DNA of 13,796 nt from Microcaldota archaeon (GCA_016177165.1 JACOVT010000102.1:1-13796), one strand, 5' to 3'. Positions 1-5,829 are shown, counted from the first letter of the stretch. Notes: a model not told the origin generated them from the sequence alone. Made by a program: numbers and translations.

Positions 1-357
1 ATATACAAGATGGCCGAGAAGGAAAACATCGTGGTGGACACCCACTGCGCCATCAAGTCACCTAACGGGTACATCAATGGCCTGCCCGAGTGGGTGGTCA
101 AGCCCATGTCACCGAAGATAATCGTGCTCATCGAGGGCCGCCCCACCGAAGTGGTCAGGAGGCGCGCAGAAGACCCAACGCGCCAGCGCGCCGACTTCGG
201 CGGCGAGCAAGACGTCGTGGAGCACCAAGACGTCGCCCGCGCCATAGCGGCCAGCGTTTCCGGCTTCACGGGCGCCAGAATAAAGGTAATACTCAACGAA
301 CAGGGAAAACTGGACGAGGCGGCGCGCAAGCTGCGCGACGTGCTGCAGTCAACGTGA
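1..357 (+). CDS. adkA: Archaeal adenylate kinase AdkA, C-terminal part (5' end cut off by the window)
   Basis: Interconverts ATP + AMP and 2 ADP in the cytoplasm. The frame is open from base 1 (reading IYKMAEKE...), so the ATG at 10 is internal and the P-loop half lies outside the window. Visible are the archaeal AdkA motif VVDTHCAIKSPNGYINGLP, the following PKIIVLIEGRPTEVVRRR strand-and-lid segment, and the C-terminal EHQDVARAIAASVSGFTGARIKVI block that closes archaeal trimeric adenylate kinases. In many archaea adkA sits between secY and a DUF106/EMC3 gene, as it does here at its downstream side. The TGA at 355-357 is 11 nt before the next start. Assignment rests on motif recognition and synteny. 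Confidence 0.93.
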   Translation: MYKMAEKENIVVDTHCAIKSPNGYINGLPEWVVKPMSPKIIVLIEGRPTEVVRRRAEDPTRQRADFGGEQDVVEHQDVARAIAASVSGFTGARIKVILNEQGKLDEAARKLRDVLQST

Positions 358-368
358 GCTGAGGACAC

Positions 369-1349
369 ATGCTGCCAATCCTGATAACACAAGCGGCCAT
401 AGAAGTCACTGCAATAGGCATAGCCGTTTCGCTGGCGAGCGGGCTGATATCCAAACGGATAACAAACCAGAAGCGCATGAAGGAGATAAAGGAAAAAATG
501 ACCGGCCTCCAGAAGAGGATGGCCGAAGCCCGAAAGAGCGGCAATCAGGATGAGATAAAGCGGCTGGAGGCAGAACAGAAGCAGCTCGCGCCCCTCATGA
601 AGGAAATGATGGTCGGGAGCTTCAAGCCAATGATGATAACGTTCATACCCCTACTGCTCGTGCTGGGATTCCTGGGATCAACCTATGGAAACTACGGGTT
701 CGGCTGGAAATACACCGAATTTGACAGCAAGGGAAAGCTCAGCGGCGACCGCACGCGCGCATGGTTCACGGAGGGCGAGTTCTCGTACGAGATAAGAAAC
801 ACCGGCGGAGCTGCGGCGGGAGACCACGTCTCGATCACCCAGCCGGTCCGGTTCTCCAACCACGGCGAGATGAGGATCGACGTATGGCACAACGTGACCA
901 ATGGAGGCATCACGCTGGATGTGCTGGCCGACTCTGAAAAGATATACTCCAAGGAGCTGCGCGGGACGGCAAACGAGACGATCTCGTTCAGCACCCAAAA
1001 ATACGAGGGCGAGCGGAACCTCACACTAAACCTATCCTACAGCACAGACGCGCCAAGCGCCGACACAATACGCGTGGACAACATACGCTGGGAGGAAGGC
1101 GCCCCGCGCGAGTCTTGGGTTACAAACCACGGGTTTGAAACGTACGCAGGCGGCATAATAAACGTGCCGTTCCTTGGGCTCCAAAACTGGCTGGGCTGGT
1201 ACATACTTGTGGCCATGGCCAGCAGCCTTATCTTCGAGGCCGGCTACAAGCGAATAACAGAACGTGGAGGAAAGCACGATGACAGAAAGAAAGAACAGAA
1301 GCAGGAAGCTCCGCAGGAAACGGACCCGGACGACCAAAAGAACGGCTGA
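369..1349 (+). CDS. EMC3/TMCO1/DUF106-type membrane insertase (Oxa1 superfamily) with a large inserted extracytoplasmic domain
   Basis: Probable archaeal member of the Oxa1/YidC/EMC3 superfamily, which inserts membrane proteins. It has 326 residues. An N-terminal hydrophobic helix spans about 4-26, a highly charged coiled coil about 30-80 (KRMKEIKEKMTGLQKRMAEA), a second membrane helix about 86-104 and a third about 275-293. Known archaeal DUF106 proteins are usually around 200 residues with only a short link between helices 2 and 3. Here about 165 residues rich in alternating polar/hydrophobic strands and N-x-S/T sequons fill that link, probably a beta-sandwich outside the cell. The C-tail is charged (KHDDRKKEQKQEAP). 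GAGG at 361-364 lies 4 nt before the ATG. The 3' end overlaps eL34 by 71 nt. Synteny (adkA upstream, eL34 downstream) supports the call. Confidence 0.85.
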   Translation: MLPILITQAAIEVTAIGIAVSLASGLISKRITNQKRMKEIKEKMTGLQKRMAEARKSGNQDEIKRLEAEQKQLAPLMKEMMVGSFKPMMITFIPLLLVLGFLGSTYGNYGFGWKYTEFDSKGKLSGDRTRAWFTEGEFSYEIRNTGGAAAGDHVSITQPVRFSNHGEMRIDVWHNVTNGGITLDVLADSEKIYSKELRGTANETISFSTQKYEGERNLTLNLSYSTDAPSADTIRVDNIRWEEGAPRESWVTNHGFETYAGGIINVPFLGLQNWLGWYILVAMASSLIFEAGYKRITERGGKHDDRKKEQKQEAPQETDPDDQKNG

Positions 1350-1551
1350 ATCATACGAACGAAGGCCGGCCGGAAGCCAGCGATGCCACGCGTGCAGAAG
1401 GGTGGTCAGCAGGGGCGGCAGGAAGTTCGCAGGCGAGCTCTGCTTTAGGTGCACCTCGCGCGCCCTTAAGCTCAAGGTCCGGAAAGAAATGCCCGACGCG
1501 GCTCTCAGGAAATACGTAAGCAACGTAAAGCTCTCCGGCAACATAGAGTGA
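1279..1551 (+). CDS. rpl34e: Large ribosomal subunit protein eL34
   Basis: Structural protein of the 50S subunit. It has 90 residues from the ATG at 1279. An upstream in-frame GTG at 1264 is less likely because the GGAGG at 1266-1270 sits ideally to serve 1279. The N-terminus (RKNRSRKLRRKRTRTTKR) matches the family's basic RSRSxRR start. Two CxxC pairs (CHAC and CFRC) form the zinc-ribbon seen in eL34. Known archaeal eL34 usually ends soon after the second pair; here about 30 further residues follow, ending LSGNIE. It is read in a different frame from the upstream membrane protein over 71 nt, and both reading frames carry recognisable protein there. Confidence 0.85.
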   Translation: MTERKNRSRKLRRKRTRTTKRTAESYERRPAGSQRCHACRRVVSRGGRKFAGELCFRCTSRALKLKVRKEMPDAALRKYVSNVKLSGNIE

Positions 1552-1555
1552 TTCG

Positions 1556-2107
1556 ATGCGCATAACAGTAAGCGGCCAGCCGGGTGCCGGGAGCACAACC
1601 ACCGCAGAAATACTGCTGAAGCGCTTGGGAAACAAGTACAAGATACTCACGATGGGCGAGATATTCAAGCAGATGGCCCGCGAACGAGGAGTATCACCCG
1701 GCGAGCTGGACAAGTTTTGGCAGACCGCCGAGGGAAAAAGCGAGCGTACCCACCACTATCTCGATGACCTGACACGCAGGATGGCCGCGAGCGAAAAGGA
1801 CATAATACTAAACTGCAAACTCGCGGCGTTCCAGGTCCCGGACGCAGACCTAAAAGTCCTGTTGGTCGCGCCTCTCGAAGTGCGCGCAGAACGCAAAAGC
1901 AAGAGCGACAACACCTCTTATCAGGTTGCGCTCGACTCGCTCGGCAAAAGGGAAAAAACCGAAAGAGCGGAATGGAAGAAAATGTACGGTTATGACTACA
2001 TAAGCGACGTGGAGCAGTACGACATCATAATAAACACCAAGACATGGACGGCCGAAAAGGTCGCCGACATGATACTTGCTGCTTTGGAATCAAGGAACAA
2101 AAGGTGA
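1556..2107 (+). CDS. cmk: Cytidylate kinase, archaeal type
   Basis: Phosphorylates CMP/dCMP with ATP in the cytoplasm. It has 183 residues. The N-terminus MRITVSGQPGAGSTT is the archaeal Cmk start with the P-loop GQPGAGST at about 7-14. The conserved MGEIFKQMARERG and TAEGKSERTHHYLDD blocks follow, and then the lid-region arginines (RAERKSKSD). The typical length is about 175-185. The start is preceded by GTGA at 1548-1551, made by the last bases of eL34 including its stop, exactly 4 nt before the ATG. The neighbours eL34 and eL14 are the usual archaeal ones. Confidence 0.94.
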   Translation: MRITVSGQPGAGSTTTAEILLKRLGNKYKILTMGEIFKQMARERGVSPGELDKFWQTAEGKSERTHHYLDDLTRRMAASEKDIILNCKLAAFQVPDADLKVLLVAPLEVRAERKSKSDNTSYQVALDSLGKREKTERAEWKKMYGYDYISDVEQYDIIINTKTWTAEKVADMILAALESRNKR

Positions 2108-2111
2108 TTGT

Positions 2112-2450
2112 TTGACGAGTGGTATAATATCCCCCGGCAGGGTATGCGCAGTAATACAAGGAAGCGATGCCGGAAAACTCGTGGTTGTCACAAAAGTCAT
2201 CGACAAGAACTTCGTGACAATCGCTGGCGAAACAGTAAAGGAAAGAAGAATAAACATCAAGCACCTGGAGCCGACAGGCCAAACCACGGAAACAGTTCCG
2301 AAGCCAGTGCAACGGGCGCCAAAACCAACCCAGAAAAGCGAGGCAAAAAAGCCCAAGAAAGCCGACCAAAAGAAGGAACCAGCCAAGGAAACCAAGAAGG
2401 AAGAGCTTCCCGAACGCAAGAAGAAGGAAGACATAATGGTAGTTGGGTGA
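2112..2450 (+). CDS. rpl14e: Large ribosomal subunit protein eL14, with charged C-terminal tail; TTG start
   Basis: 50S subunit protein. I place the start at TTG 2112 (MTSGIISPGRVCAVIQGSD), because AGGTGA at 2102-2107 (containing the cmk stop) ends 4 nt before it, and because the archaeal eL14 core begins right there. The core covers residues about 8-57 (GRVC..GSDAGKLVVVTKVIDKNFVTI, then RRINIKHLEPT). The rest of the 112 residues is a Lys/Glu/Pro-rich tail (KPTQKSEAKKPKKADQKKE) not needed for the family fold. The only ATG upstream in frame (2076) lies inside cmk and would add a non-conserved stretch. The TGA overlaps the cbf5 ATG (TGATG). Confidence 0.9.
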   Translation: MTSGIISPGRVCAVIQGSDAGKLVVVTKVIDKNFVTIAGETVKERRINIKHLEPTGQTTETVPKPVQRAPKPTQKSEAKKPKKADQKKEPAKETKKEELPERKKKEDIMVVG

Positions 2451-3271
2451 TGGACGGACTCGTGCTCGTGGACAAGCCCTGCGGCCCGACCAGCCAGCAG
2501 ATCTCGGCATGGGTTTCTGAAATAGCCGGAAACAAGACATGCCACTGCGGCACGCTCGATCCTTATGCCACGGGCGTCTTGCCAATCCTGGTTGGAAAGG
2601 CCGTAAAGATGCAGGAGTTCCTGCAGGAACACGACAAGGAATACATAGCTGCAATACGCTTTGGCCAAGCGCCTGCGCCGGCGGATATCAGCAAGGTGCT
2701 GAACGAGTTCGTCGGGAAGGTGTACCAAAAACCACCAAAGATGAGCGCGGTAGCCAAGAGGACGCGCGTAAGAAAGGTCTACGATGCGAGACTTCTGGAA
2801 CTGAACAAGGACACGGCGCTGGTCCAAATATGCTGCGAACACGGCTTCTACGTAAGGAAGCTGGCCGACGACATCGGCAAGGTGCTCGGGACAAAGGCAG
2901 AGCTGGTCGCCCTCAGGAGGACTCGCGTCAATGGTTTCCACGAAAAGGAATGCATGACGCTCACAAGCCTCAAGGACGCCAAGGAAACCGGCAGGCTGGA
3001 AAAAGCAGTCTTGTCAGTCGAAGAAGCCGCACGGAGCATGGCAAAAGCTTTCTTAAAGGAGAGCGCAGTTCAAAACGTGTCGATGGGCGCGCCGCTCTAC
3101 GCGCCCGGCGTGGAAAAGTACGCCGGCTGGTTCCCAAAGGGAGCGCCGCTAGCATACATGCGCGGAGAAAAACTTGTGGGCATCGGCGTGACACTCATGG
3201 AATCGCACGAAGCAAAGGAAAAAAGAACAGGAATAATCGCCAAAACGCGCAAAGTAATGGTGGCCAAATGA
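2450..3271 (+). CDS. cbf5: tRNA/rRNA pseudouridine synthase Cbf5 (TruB family) with PUA domain, short N-terminus
   Basis: Catalytic subunit of archaeal H/ACA ribonucleoproteins, isomerising uridine to pseudouridine in rRNA, and able to act on tRNA. It has 273 residues. The catalytic motif HCGTLDPYATGVLPI carries the nucleophile Asp37. YQKPPKMSAVAKRTRVRKVY and GFYVRKLADDIGKVLG are the next TruB-family motifs. The PUA domain occupies about 190-273 (SAVQNVSMGAPLYAPGV, ending TGIIAKTRKVMV). Known archaeal Cbf5 is about 330 residues and begins with some 50 residues that wrap onto the PUA domain; here translation starts at the VLVDKPCGPTS strand, so that extension is absent. The start overlaps the eL14 stop. 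eL14-cbf5 is a common archaeal pair. Confidence 0.92.
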   Translation: MDGLVLVDKPCGPTSQQISAWVSEIAGNKTCHCGTLDPYATGVLPILVGKAVKMQEFLQEHDKEYIAAIRFGQAPAPADISKVLNEFVGKVYQKPPKMSAVAKRTRVRKVYDARLLELNKDTALVQICCEHGFYVRKLADDIGKVLGTKAELVALRRTRVNGFHEKECMTLTSLKDAKETGRLEKAVLSVEEAARSMAKAFLKESAVQNVSMGAPLYAPGVEKYAGWFPKGAPLAYMRGEKLVGIGVTLMESHEAKEKRTGIIAKTRKVMVAK

Positions 3272-3855
3272 AGAAACCCGAACACTACTTCACAGAGGAA
3301 CCGACGAGCGAAGAAATACGCCATGACGTGAAGGCAAGGCTGCGCGGGCGCAGCCTTGAATTCAAGACGGCAACAGGCGTCTTCTCCTACGAGAAAGTGG
3401 ACAAAGGCACACAAGTGCTGGTAAAGAACATGAAAGTCAACGGCATAGTGCTCGACTTGGGCTGCGGCTACGGGCCGGTGGGAATCGCAGCAGCGCCCGA
3501 GGCCCAGTTCATCGTGTTACGGGACATAAACAAGCGCGCATGCAAGTACGCCAAGAACAACATAAAACTCAACGGAATACGCAACGCCAAGGTGTCCCAA
3601 GGCAACCTGTACGACAACCTTGGGACGTTTGAGACGATACTATGCAACCCTCCAACGCACGCAGGTCTTGAAGCCGTGTTCAAGATAATATCGGACGCGC
3701 CGAAACACCTGACGGCCGGCGGCAACCTCCAGCTAGTCGCCCGCCCTGCCAAGGGCGGCAAGCGGATGGAATCCAAGATGCGCGACGTGTTCGGCAACGT
3801 CAAGACGCTCGGCCGCGAAGCCGGCTATGCGGTCTACATGAGCGTGAAGAAGTGA
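3268..3855 (+). CDS. Class I SAM-dependent methyltransferase of the MJ0882/RsmC-like 'small' family
   Basis: Predicted RNA guanine-N2 or related methyltransferase; no exact substrate is established from sequence. It has 195 residues and starts at the ATG overlapping the cbf5 TGA (ATGA), which discards the much longer upstream frame. It is strikingly similar to remembered M. jannaschii MJ0882: HYFTEEPTS, LEFKTATGVFSYEKVDKGT, the SAM-binding motif I DLGCGYGPVG (63-72), the acidic motif II RDINKRACKYAKNNIKLN, and the catalytic NPPT (127-130) where RsmC has NPPF. One departure is LRDIN in place of the usual (A/S)DIN. Linkage to cbf5 suggests a role in rRNA or tRNA modification. Confidence 0.88.
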   Translation: MKKPEHYFTEEPTSEEIRHDVKARLRGRSLEFKTATGVFSYEKVDKGTQVLVKNMKVNGIVLDLGCGYGPVGIAAAPEAQFIVLRDINKRACKYAKNNIKLNGIRNAKVSQGNLYDNLGTFETILCNPPTHAGLEAVFKIISDAPKHLTAGGNLQLVARPAKGGKRMESKMRDVFGNVKTLGREAGYAVYMSVKK

Positions 3856-4037
3856 CCCGTGCAGGCTGGCTGCTTGTAGCACTCTCGCTCGCACTGTTTG
3901 CTTACGGGTTGGGATGGCTGCTCTTCTTCTCGCTGGACCTGGCCGACTGGCGGCCGGAAGGATACCTCTCGGCAGCGGGAGCGATCATCTTGGGCATTGT
4001 AGCAGCAAAGGCCAGCAGCCGGCTGCTAAAGCAGTAA
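3852..4037 (+). CDS. Small two-helix membrane protein, function unknown
   Basis: 61 residues starting at GTG 3852, which overlaps the methyltransferase stop (GTGA). Two hydrophobic segments stand out: about 5-27 (GWLLVALSLALFAYGLGWLL) and about 39-54 (AAGAIILGIVAAKASS), joined by a short polar turn (DLADWRPEGY). No signal peptidase site or catalytic motif is visible. I do not recognise a family. The overlap and uninterrupted hydrophobic pattern support a real gene at the end of the adkA-cbf5 unit; it ends only 30 nt before the tRNA-Ser gene. Confidence 0.55.
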   Translation: MTRAGWLLVALSLALFAYGLGWLLFFSLDLADWRPEGYLSAAGAIILGIVAAKASSRLLKQ

Positions 4038-4043
4038 TAAAAG
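4036..4043 (+). promoter_or_regulatory. Probable TATA box for tRNA-Ser
   Basis: AATAAAAG lies about 26-28 nt upstream of the expected 5' end of the tRNA-Ser transcript (near 4063-4068), the spacing of archaeal TATA boxes. It overlaps the stop of the preceding small gene. Confidence 0.4.
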
Positions 4044-4082
4044 TCTCAGGGAACATCAAATCTGCAAGCTGGGGTGGCAGAG

Positions 4083-4240
4083 AGCTTTTTCCGCTGTTGT
4101 CGGAGAAGTGTAGAGAAGCAACAGCTTCTCTAACTTCTCAACGAAGCTCGGCTTCGTTGCAGAAGCAGCAGCTTCTCCGCAATCTCGGCGAACACCAGTT
4201 CGCCGCAGATGTCGAGAAAAACCTCGGAAAAACCCTGCTG
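4083..4240 (+). other. Large non-canonical intron in the tRNA-Ser D-loop (between positions 15 and 16)
   Basis: 158 nt. The bulge-helix-bulge is visible: GCAG (4077-4080) pairs with CTGC (4235-4238), with 3-nt bulges AGA (4081-4083) and TGC (4239-4241). Cutting after the second base of each restores a normal serine D-loop. The inner helix GCTTTTTCCG (4084-4093) pairs with 4225-4234 with one mismatch. Inside is a chain of short-loop hairpins: 4112-4119/4124-4131 extended by 4103-4108/4134-4139, 4140-4147/4151-4158, 4161-4166/4171-4176 and 4186-4193/4198-4205. CGGAGAAG (4101-4108) can alternatively pair with 4172-4179. No coding potential is evident. Confidence 0.8.
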
Positions 4241-4261
4241 CGGTAATGCGCTAGCCTGGAA

Positions 4262-4308
4262 ATGGAACCTACGGTTCCAATGCCTCCCTTTTACCGGGAG
4301 GACTAGCA
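4262..4308 (+). other. Canonical intron of tRNA-Ser (after position 37)
   Basis: 47 nt. Central helix CTGG (4256-4259) with CTAG (4303-4306, one G-U pair). 3-nt bulges AAA (4260-4262) and CAA (4307-4309). Cleavage after the second bulge base on each side leaves A37 and A38. The intron carries two hairpins: TGGAACC/GGTTCCA (4263-4279) and CCTCCC/GGGAGG (4282-4301). This is the standard substrate of the archaeal splicing endonuclease. Confidence 0.88.
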
Positions 4309-4336
4309 AGCTAGTCCCTCACGGGATCTTGGGTTC

Positions 4337-4354
4337 AAATCCCAACCCCAGCGC
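4337..4354 (+). repeat. Direct repeat copy 1: 3' end of tRNA-Ser
   Basis: AAATCCCAACCCCAGCGC inside the tRNA T-loop/acceptor. It recurs exactly at 4452-4469, 115 nt downstream. Confidence 0.95.
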
Positions 4355-4356
4355 CA

Positions 4357-4469
4357 TCGGGATTTGAACCGCGGAAGCCACGCTTCCCGCGGGTTCATAT
4401 TGGGTGGCACAAGCCAACCAATGTCCCAAAGAAACCGAAGTTTCTTTGCGGAAATCCCAACCCCAGCGC
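4357..4469 (+). repeat. Hairpin-rich tail of tRNA-Ser: antisense T-arm, CCACG hairpin and interrupted second copy of the tRNA 3' end
   Basis: 4359-4370 (GGGATTTGAACC) is the reverse complement of the tRNA's own T-arm. A hairpin follows: GCGGAAG (4371-4377), loop CCACG (4378-4382), CTTCCCGC (4383-4390, one bulge). Then GGGTTCA (4391-4397) begins a second T-arm that resumes at 4452 as AAATCCC and continues into the acceptor strand to 4469. Between the two halves, in the T-loop position, lie two hairpins: TTGGGTGGC/GCCAACCAA (4400-4421, loop ACAA) and AAAGAAAC/GTTTCTTT (4428-4447, loop CGAA). GGGATTT (4359-4365) can also close the whole module by pairing with 4452-4458. Function unknown. Confidence 0.8.
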
Positions 4470-4495
4470 TATAAACCTAACGGCTAGCTAAAGCC

Positions 4496-4503
4496 TATTT
4501 AAA
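4496..4503 (+). promoter_or_regulatory. Probable TATA box for the uS13 operon
   Basis: TATTTAAA in a GC-rich setting. It would place transcription start near 4525, giving a leader of about 115 nt before the uS13 start. A second candidate, AGAATAAAG, lies at 4515-4523. Confidence 0.45.
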
Positions 4504-4524
4504 CCCCGAGGGGCAGAATAAAGG

Positions 4525-4646
4525 AGCCGATACTAGTTTTTGGTCGGTGCTGGTGAGCCCAATATCAGATGGCCGAGCACGCATGCGAGGCTACCTGTCG
4601 CGGGCGAGGACCCTCAAGTACAAGAGCAAGTTGTGAGATATTGGCT
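4525..4646 (+). promoter_or_regulatory. Structured leader that pairs with the uS13 start codon
   Basis: 4556-4566 (AGCCCAATATC) pairs with 4637-4646 (GATATTGGCT), 10 pairs with one bulged C. The pairing covers the TTG start at 4641-4643 and touches the GTGA ribosome-binding core at 4633-4636. An upstream hairpin CCGA/TCGG (about 4526-4546) and an internal hairpin GCGAGG/CCTgTCGC can also form. This is compatible with translational control of the ribosomal operon by an RNA switch or bound ribosomal protein. I could not match it to a known RNA family. Confidence 0.4.
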
Positions 4647-5141
4647 GAGTTCCGCGGTATAGTGCGCGTGGCAGGCAAGGACATAAAGGGAGAGCTACCG
4701 CTGCCACTGGCGCTGAACATCATCAAGGGAATAGGCGACAATCTCGCCGACTCAATTGCAACCACCGCGGCTGGCGAGCTCCGCGTGCCAAAGAAGGAAA
4801 AGATAGGCAACCTGAACGACCAGCAGCTCAAGCAGCTAGAGGACATCATATTCCACCCGGAAAAGCACGACATCCCCACGTGGACGCTCAACCGCCAGCA
4901 CGACCCATCCAGTGGCGAGTCCCGCCATCTGGTGATGAGCGACCTAGATTTCCAGAAAAAACAGGATATAGAAGCGATGAAAAACGTCCGTTCCTACAGG
5001 GGCATCAGGCACATGTACGGCCTGCCAGTCAGGGGGCAGCGCACCCGTACCATGGGCAGGAAGGGCATGACCCTCGGAGTGATCAAGAAGAAGGAACAGC
5101 CCGCAAAGGCGGGCGAGAAGAAAGAAGAGAAGAAAAAGTGA
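4641..5141 (+). CDS. rps13: Small ribosomal subunit protein uS13; TTG start
   Basis: 30S head protein contacting the 50S subunit and P-site tRNA. It has 166 residues from TTG 4641 (MAEFRGIVRVAGKDIKGELP). That start agrees with the archaeal uS13 N-terminus and has GTGA at 4633-4636 exactly 4 nt upstream. An ATG at 4569 is in frame but would add 24 non-conserved residues encoded by a structured leader. Family landmarks: ALNIIKGIGDNLADSIA (helix-turn region) and the C-terminal SYRGIRHMYGLPVRGQRTRTMGRKG RNA-binding tail. The last 20 residues are Lys/Glu-rich. First gene of the uS13-uS4-uS11-Rpo3 operon conserved across archaea. Confidence 0.93.
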   Translation: MAEFRGIVRVAGKDIKGELPLPLALNIIKGIGDNLADSIATTAAGELRVPKKEKIGNLNDQQLKQLEDIIFHPEKHDIPTWTLNRQHDPSSGESRHLVMSDLDFQKKQDIEAMKNVRSYRGIRHMYGLPVRGQRTRTMGRKGMTLGVIKKKEQPAKAGEKKEEKKK

Positions 5142-5145
5142 GTGA

Positions 5146-5817
5146 ATGGGCGATCCACACAAGCTCGTCAGGAAGTATGAGCCGCCAAGGCACCCTTGGG
5201 AGAAGGAACGCATAGAGGAGGAGAACGCCCTAGTGAGCGAGTACGGCCTGAAGAACAAGCAGGAGATATGGCGCGCCAAGGCAATCACCCGGAAATACCG
5301 CCACCTGGCAAGGCAGCTGGTTGGGCTGCCGTCAGACGAAAAGGCCAGCAAGGAAGAAAAGCTCATATCAAAGCTGGTCAGAATGGGGCTGCTGAAGCCC
5401 GGCGCAACTCTCGATGACGTGCTGTCCATGCGCGTGTCGGACGTGCTCAACAGGCGACTCCAGACGCAGGTCTGGAGAAGCGGCATGGCAAAGAGCATCG
5501 GCCAATCAAGGCAGTTTGTCACCCATGGCCACATAGCCTTGAATGGCGCAAGGGTAACCTCGCCGGGCGCGCTGCTGTCCGCTGGCAGCGAGGAAAAAAT
5601 CAGGTGGTATTCACAGCCAATCGTTACCATTGAATCAAAAAAGCAGCAGGCTGAAGCCGCGATTGCCGCCGCAAAGGCGGCAGAATCAACTGCGGTAAAG
5701 GCTGGCGATGAGGAAGCAACAGAAGCGGTGCCAGACGTGGTAAAGGAGCTCGCCAGCGGCGATGATGGCGCCAGCGAGAAAATCTCGAAGGCAGGCAGGA
5801 AGAAACTAGCGACTTGA
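5146..5817 (+). CDS. rps4: Small ribosomal subunit protein uS4, with Ala/Glu/Lys-rich C-terminal extension
   Basis: Early-assembling 30S protein binding the 5' domain of 16S rRNA. It has 223 residues. The N-terminus reads KLVRKYEPPRHPWEKERIEEE and KNKQEIWRAKAITRKYRHLARQL, as in archaeal uS4. The S4 RNA-binding domain lies at about 103-165 (RRLQTQVWRSGMAKSIGQSRQ, VTHGHIALNGARVTSPG). Known archaeal uS4 is around 180 residues; here about 50 extra residues (alternating Ala/Lys/Glu, then acidic) follow the core. The start is preceded by GTGA at 5138-5141, which includes the uS13 stop, 4 nt before ATG. Confidence 0.95.
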   Translation: MGDPHKLVRKYEPPRHPWEKERIEEENALVSEYGLKNKQEIWRAKAITRKYRHLARQLVGLPSDEKASKEEKLISKLVRMGLLKPGATLDDVLSMRVSDVLNRRLQTQVWRSGMAKSIGQSRQFVTHGHIALNGARVTSPGALLSAGSEEKIRWYSQPIVTIESKKQQAEAAIAAAKAAESTAVKAGDEEATEAVPDVVKELASGDDGASEKISKAGRKKLAT

Positions 5818-5829
5818 TGGTTGATAATA

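Larger units (their letters stand above)
4068..4356 (+). tRNA. tRNA-Ser(GGA), interrupted by two introns, CCA encoded
   Basis: Exons 4068-4082, 4241-4261 and 4309-4356. The acceptor stem GCTGGGG (4068-4074) pairs with CCCCAGC (4346-4352), followed by discriminator G73 (a serine identity base) and an encoded CCA. D-arm: GCAGAG joins CGGTAATGC, giving the usual GAGCGG D-loop and pairs G10-C25, C11-G24, A12-T23. The anticodon stem CTAGC (4251-4255) pairs with GCTAG (4310-4314). The spliced loop C-T-G-G-A-A-A has anticodon GGA (4258-4260), reading UCC/UCU. The long variable arm TCCC/GGGA makes it type II. The T-arm is TTGGG-TTCAAAT-CCCAA (4329-4345). Serine follows from anticodon, discriminator and variable arm together. 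Confidence 0.9.

Noticed and set aside
2108..2449. Extension of Cbf5 upstream in its frame
   Set aside because: This stretch encodes eL14 in another frame; the residues have no similarity to Cbf5 N-termini.
2539..3267. Long upstream extension of the methyltransferase frame
   Set aside because: It lies out of frame inside cbf5, has arginine/glycine-rich shadow composition, and the methyltransferase family begins at the ATG 3268.
4101..4205. CRISPR-like array from repeated GAAGC/GCTTC units
   Set aside because: Units are hairpin arms of varied length with no regular repeats or spacers, and they lie inside a tRNA intron.
3914..4246. Open frame of 110 codons
   Set aside because: It runs through the tRNA-Ser exon and its D-loop intron and overlaps the membrane-peptide gene in another frame; openness is fortuitous.
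4569..4640. N-terminal extension of uS13 from ATG 4569
   Set aside because: The 24 residues do not resemble uS13, the DNA forms a structured leader, and GTGA-N4-TTG marks 4641.
4525..4640. Box C/D or H/ACA guide RNA upstream of uS13
   Set aside because: No convincing C/D boxes; an ACA is present but no clear guide pocket or kink-turn could be drawn.
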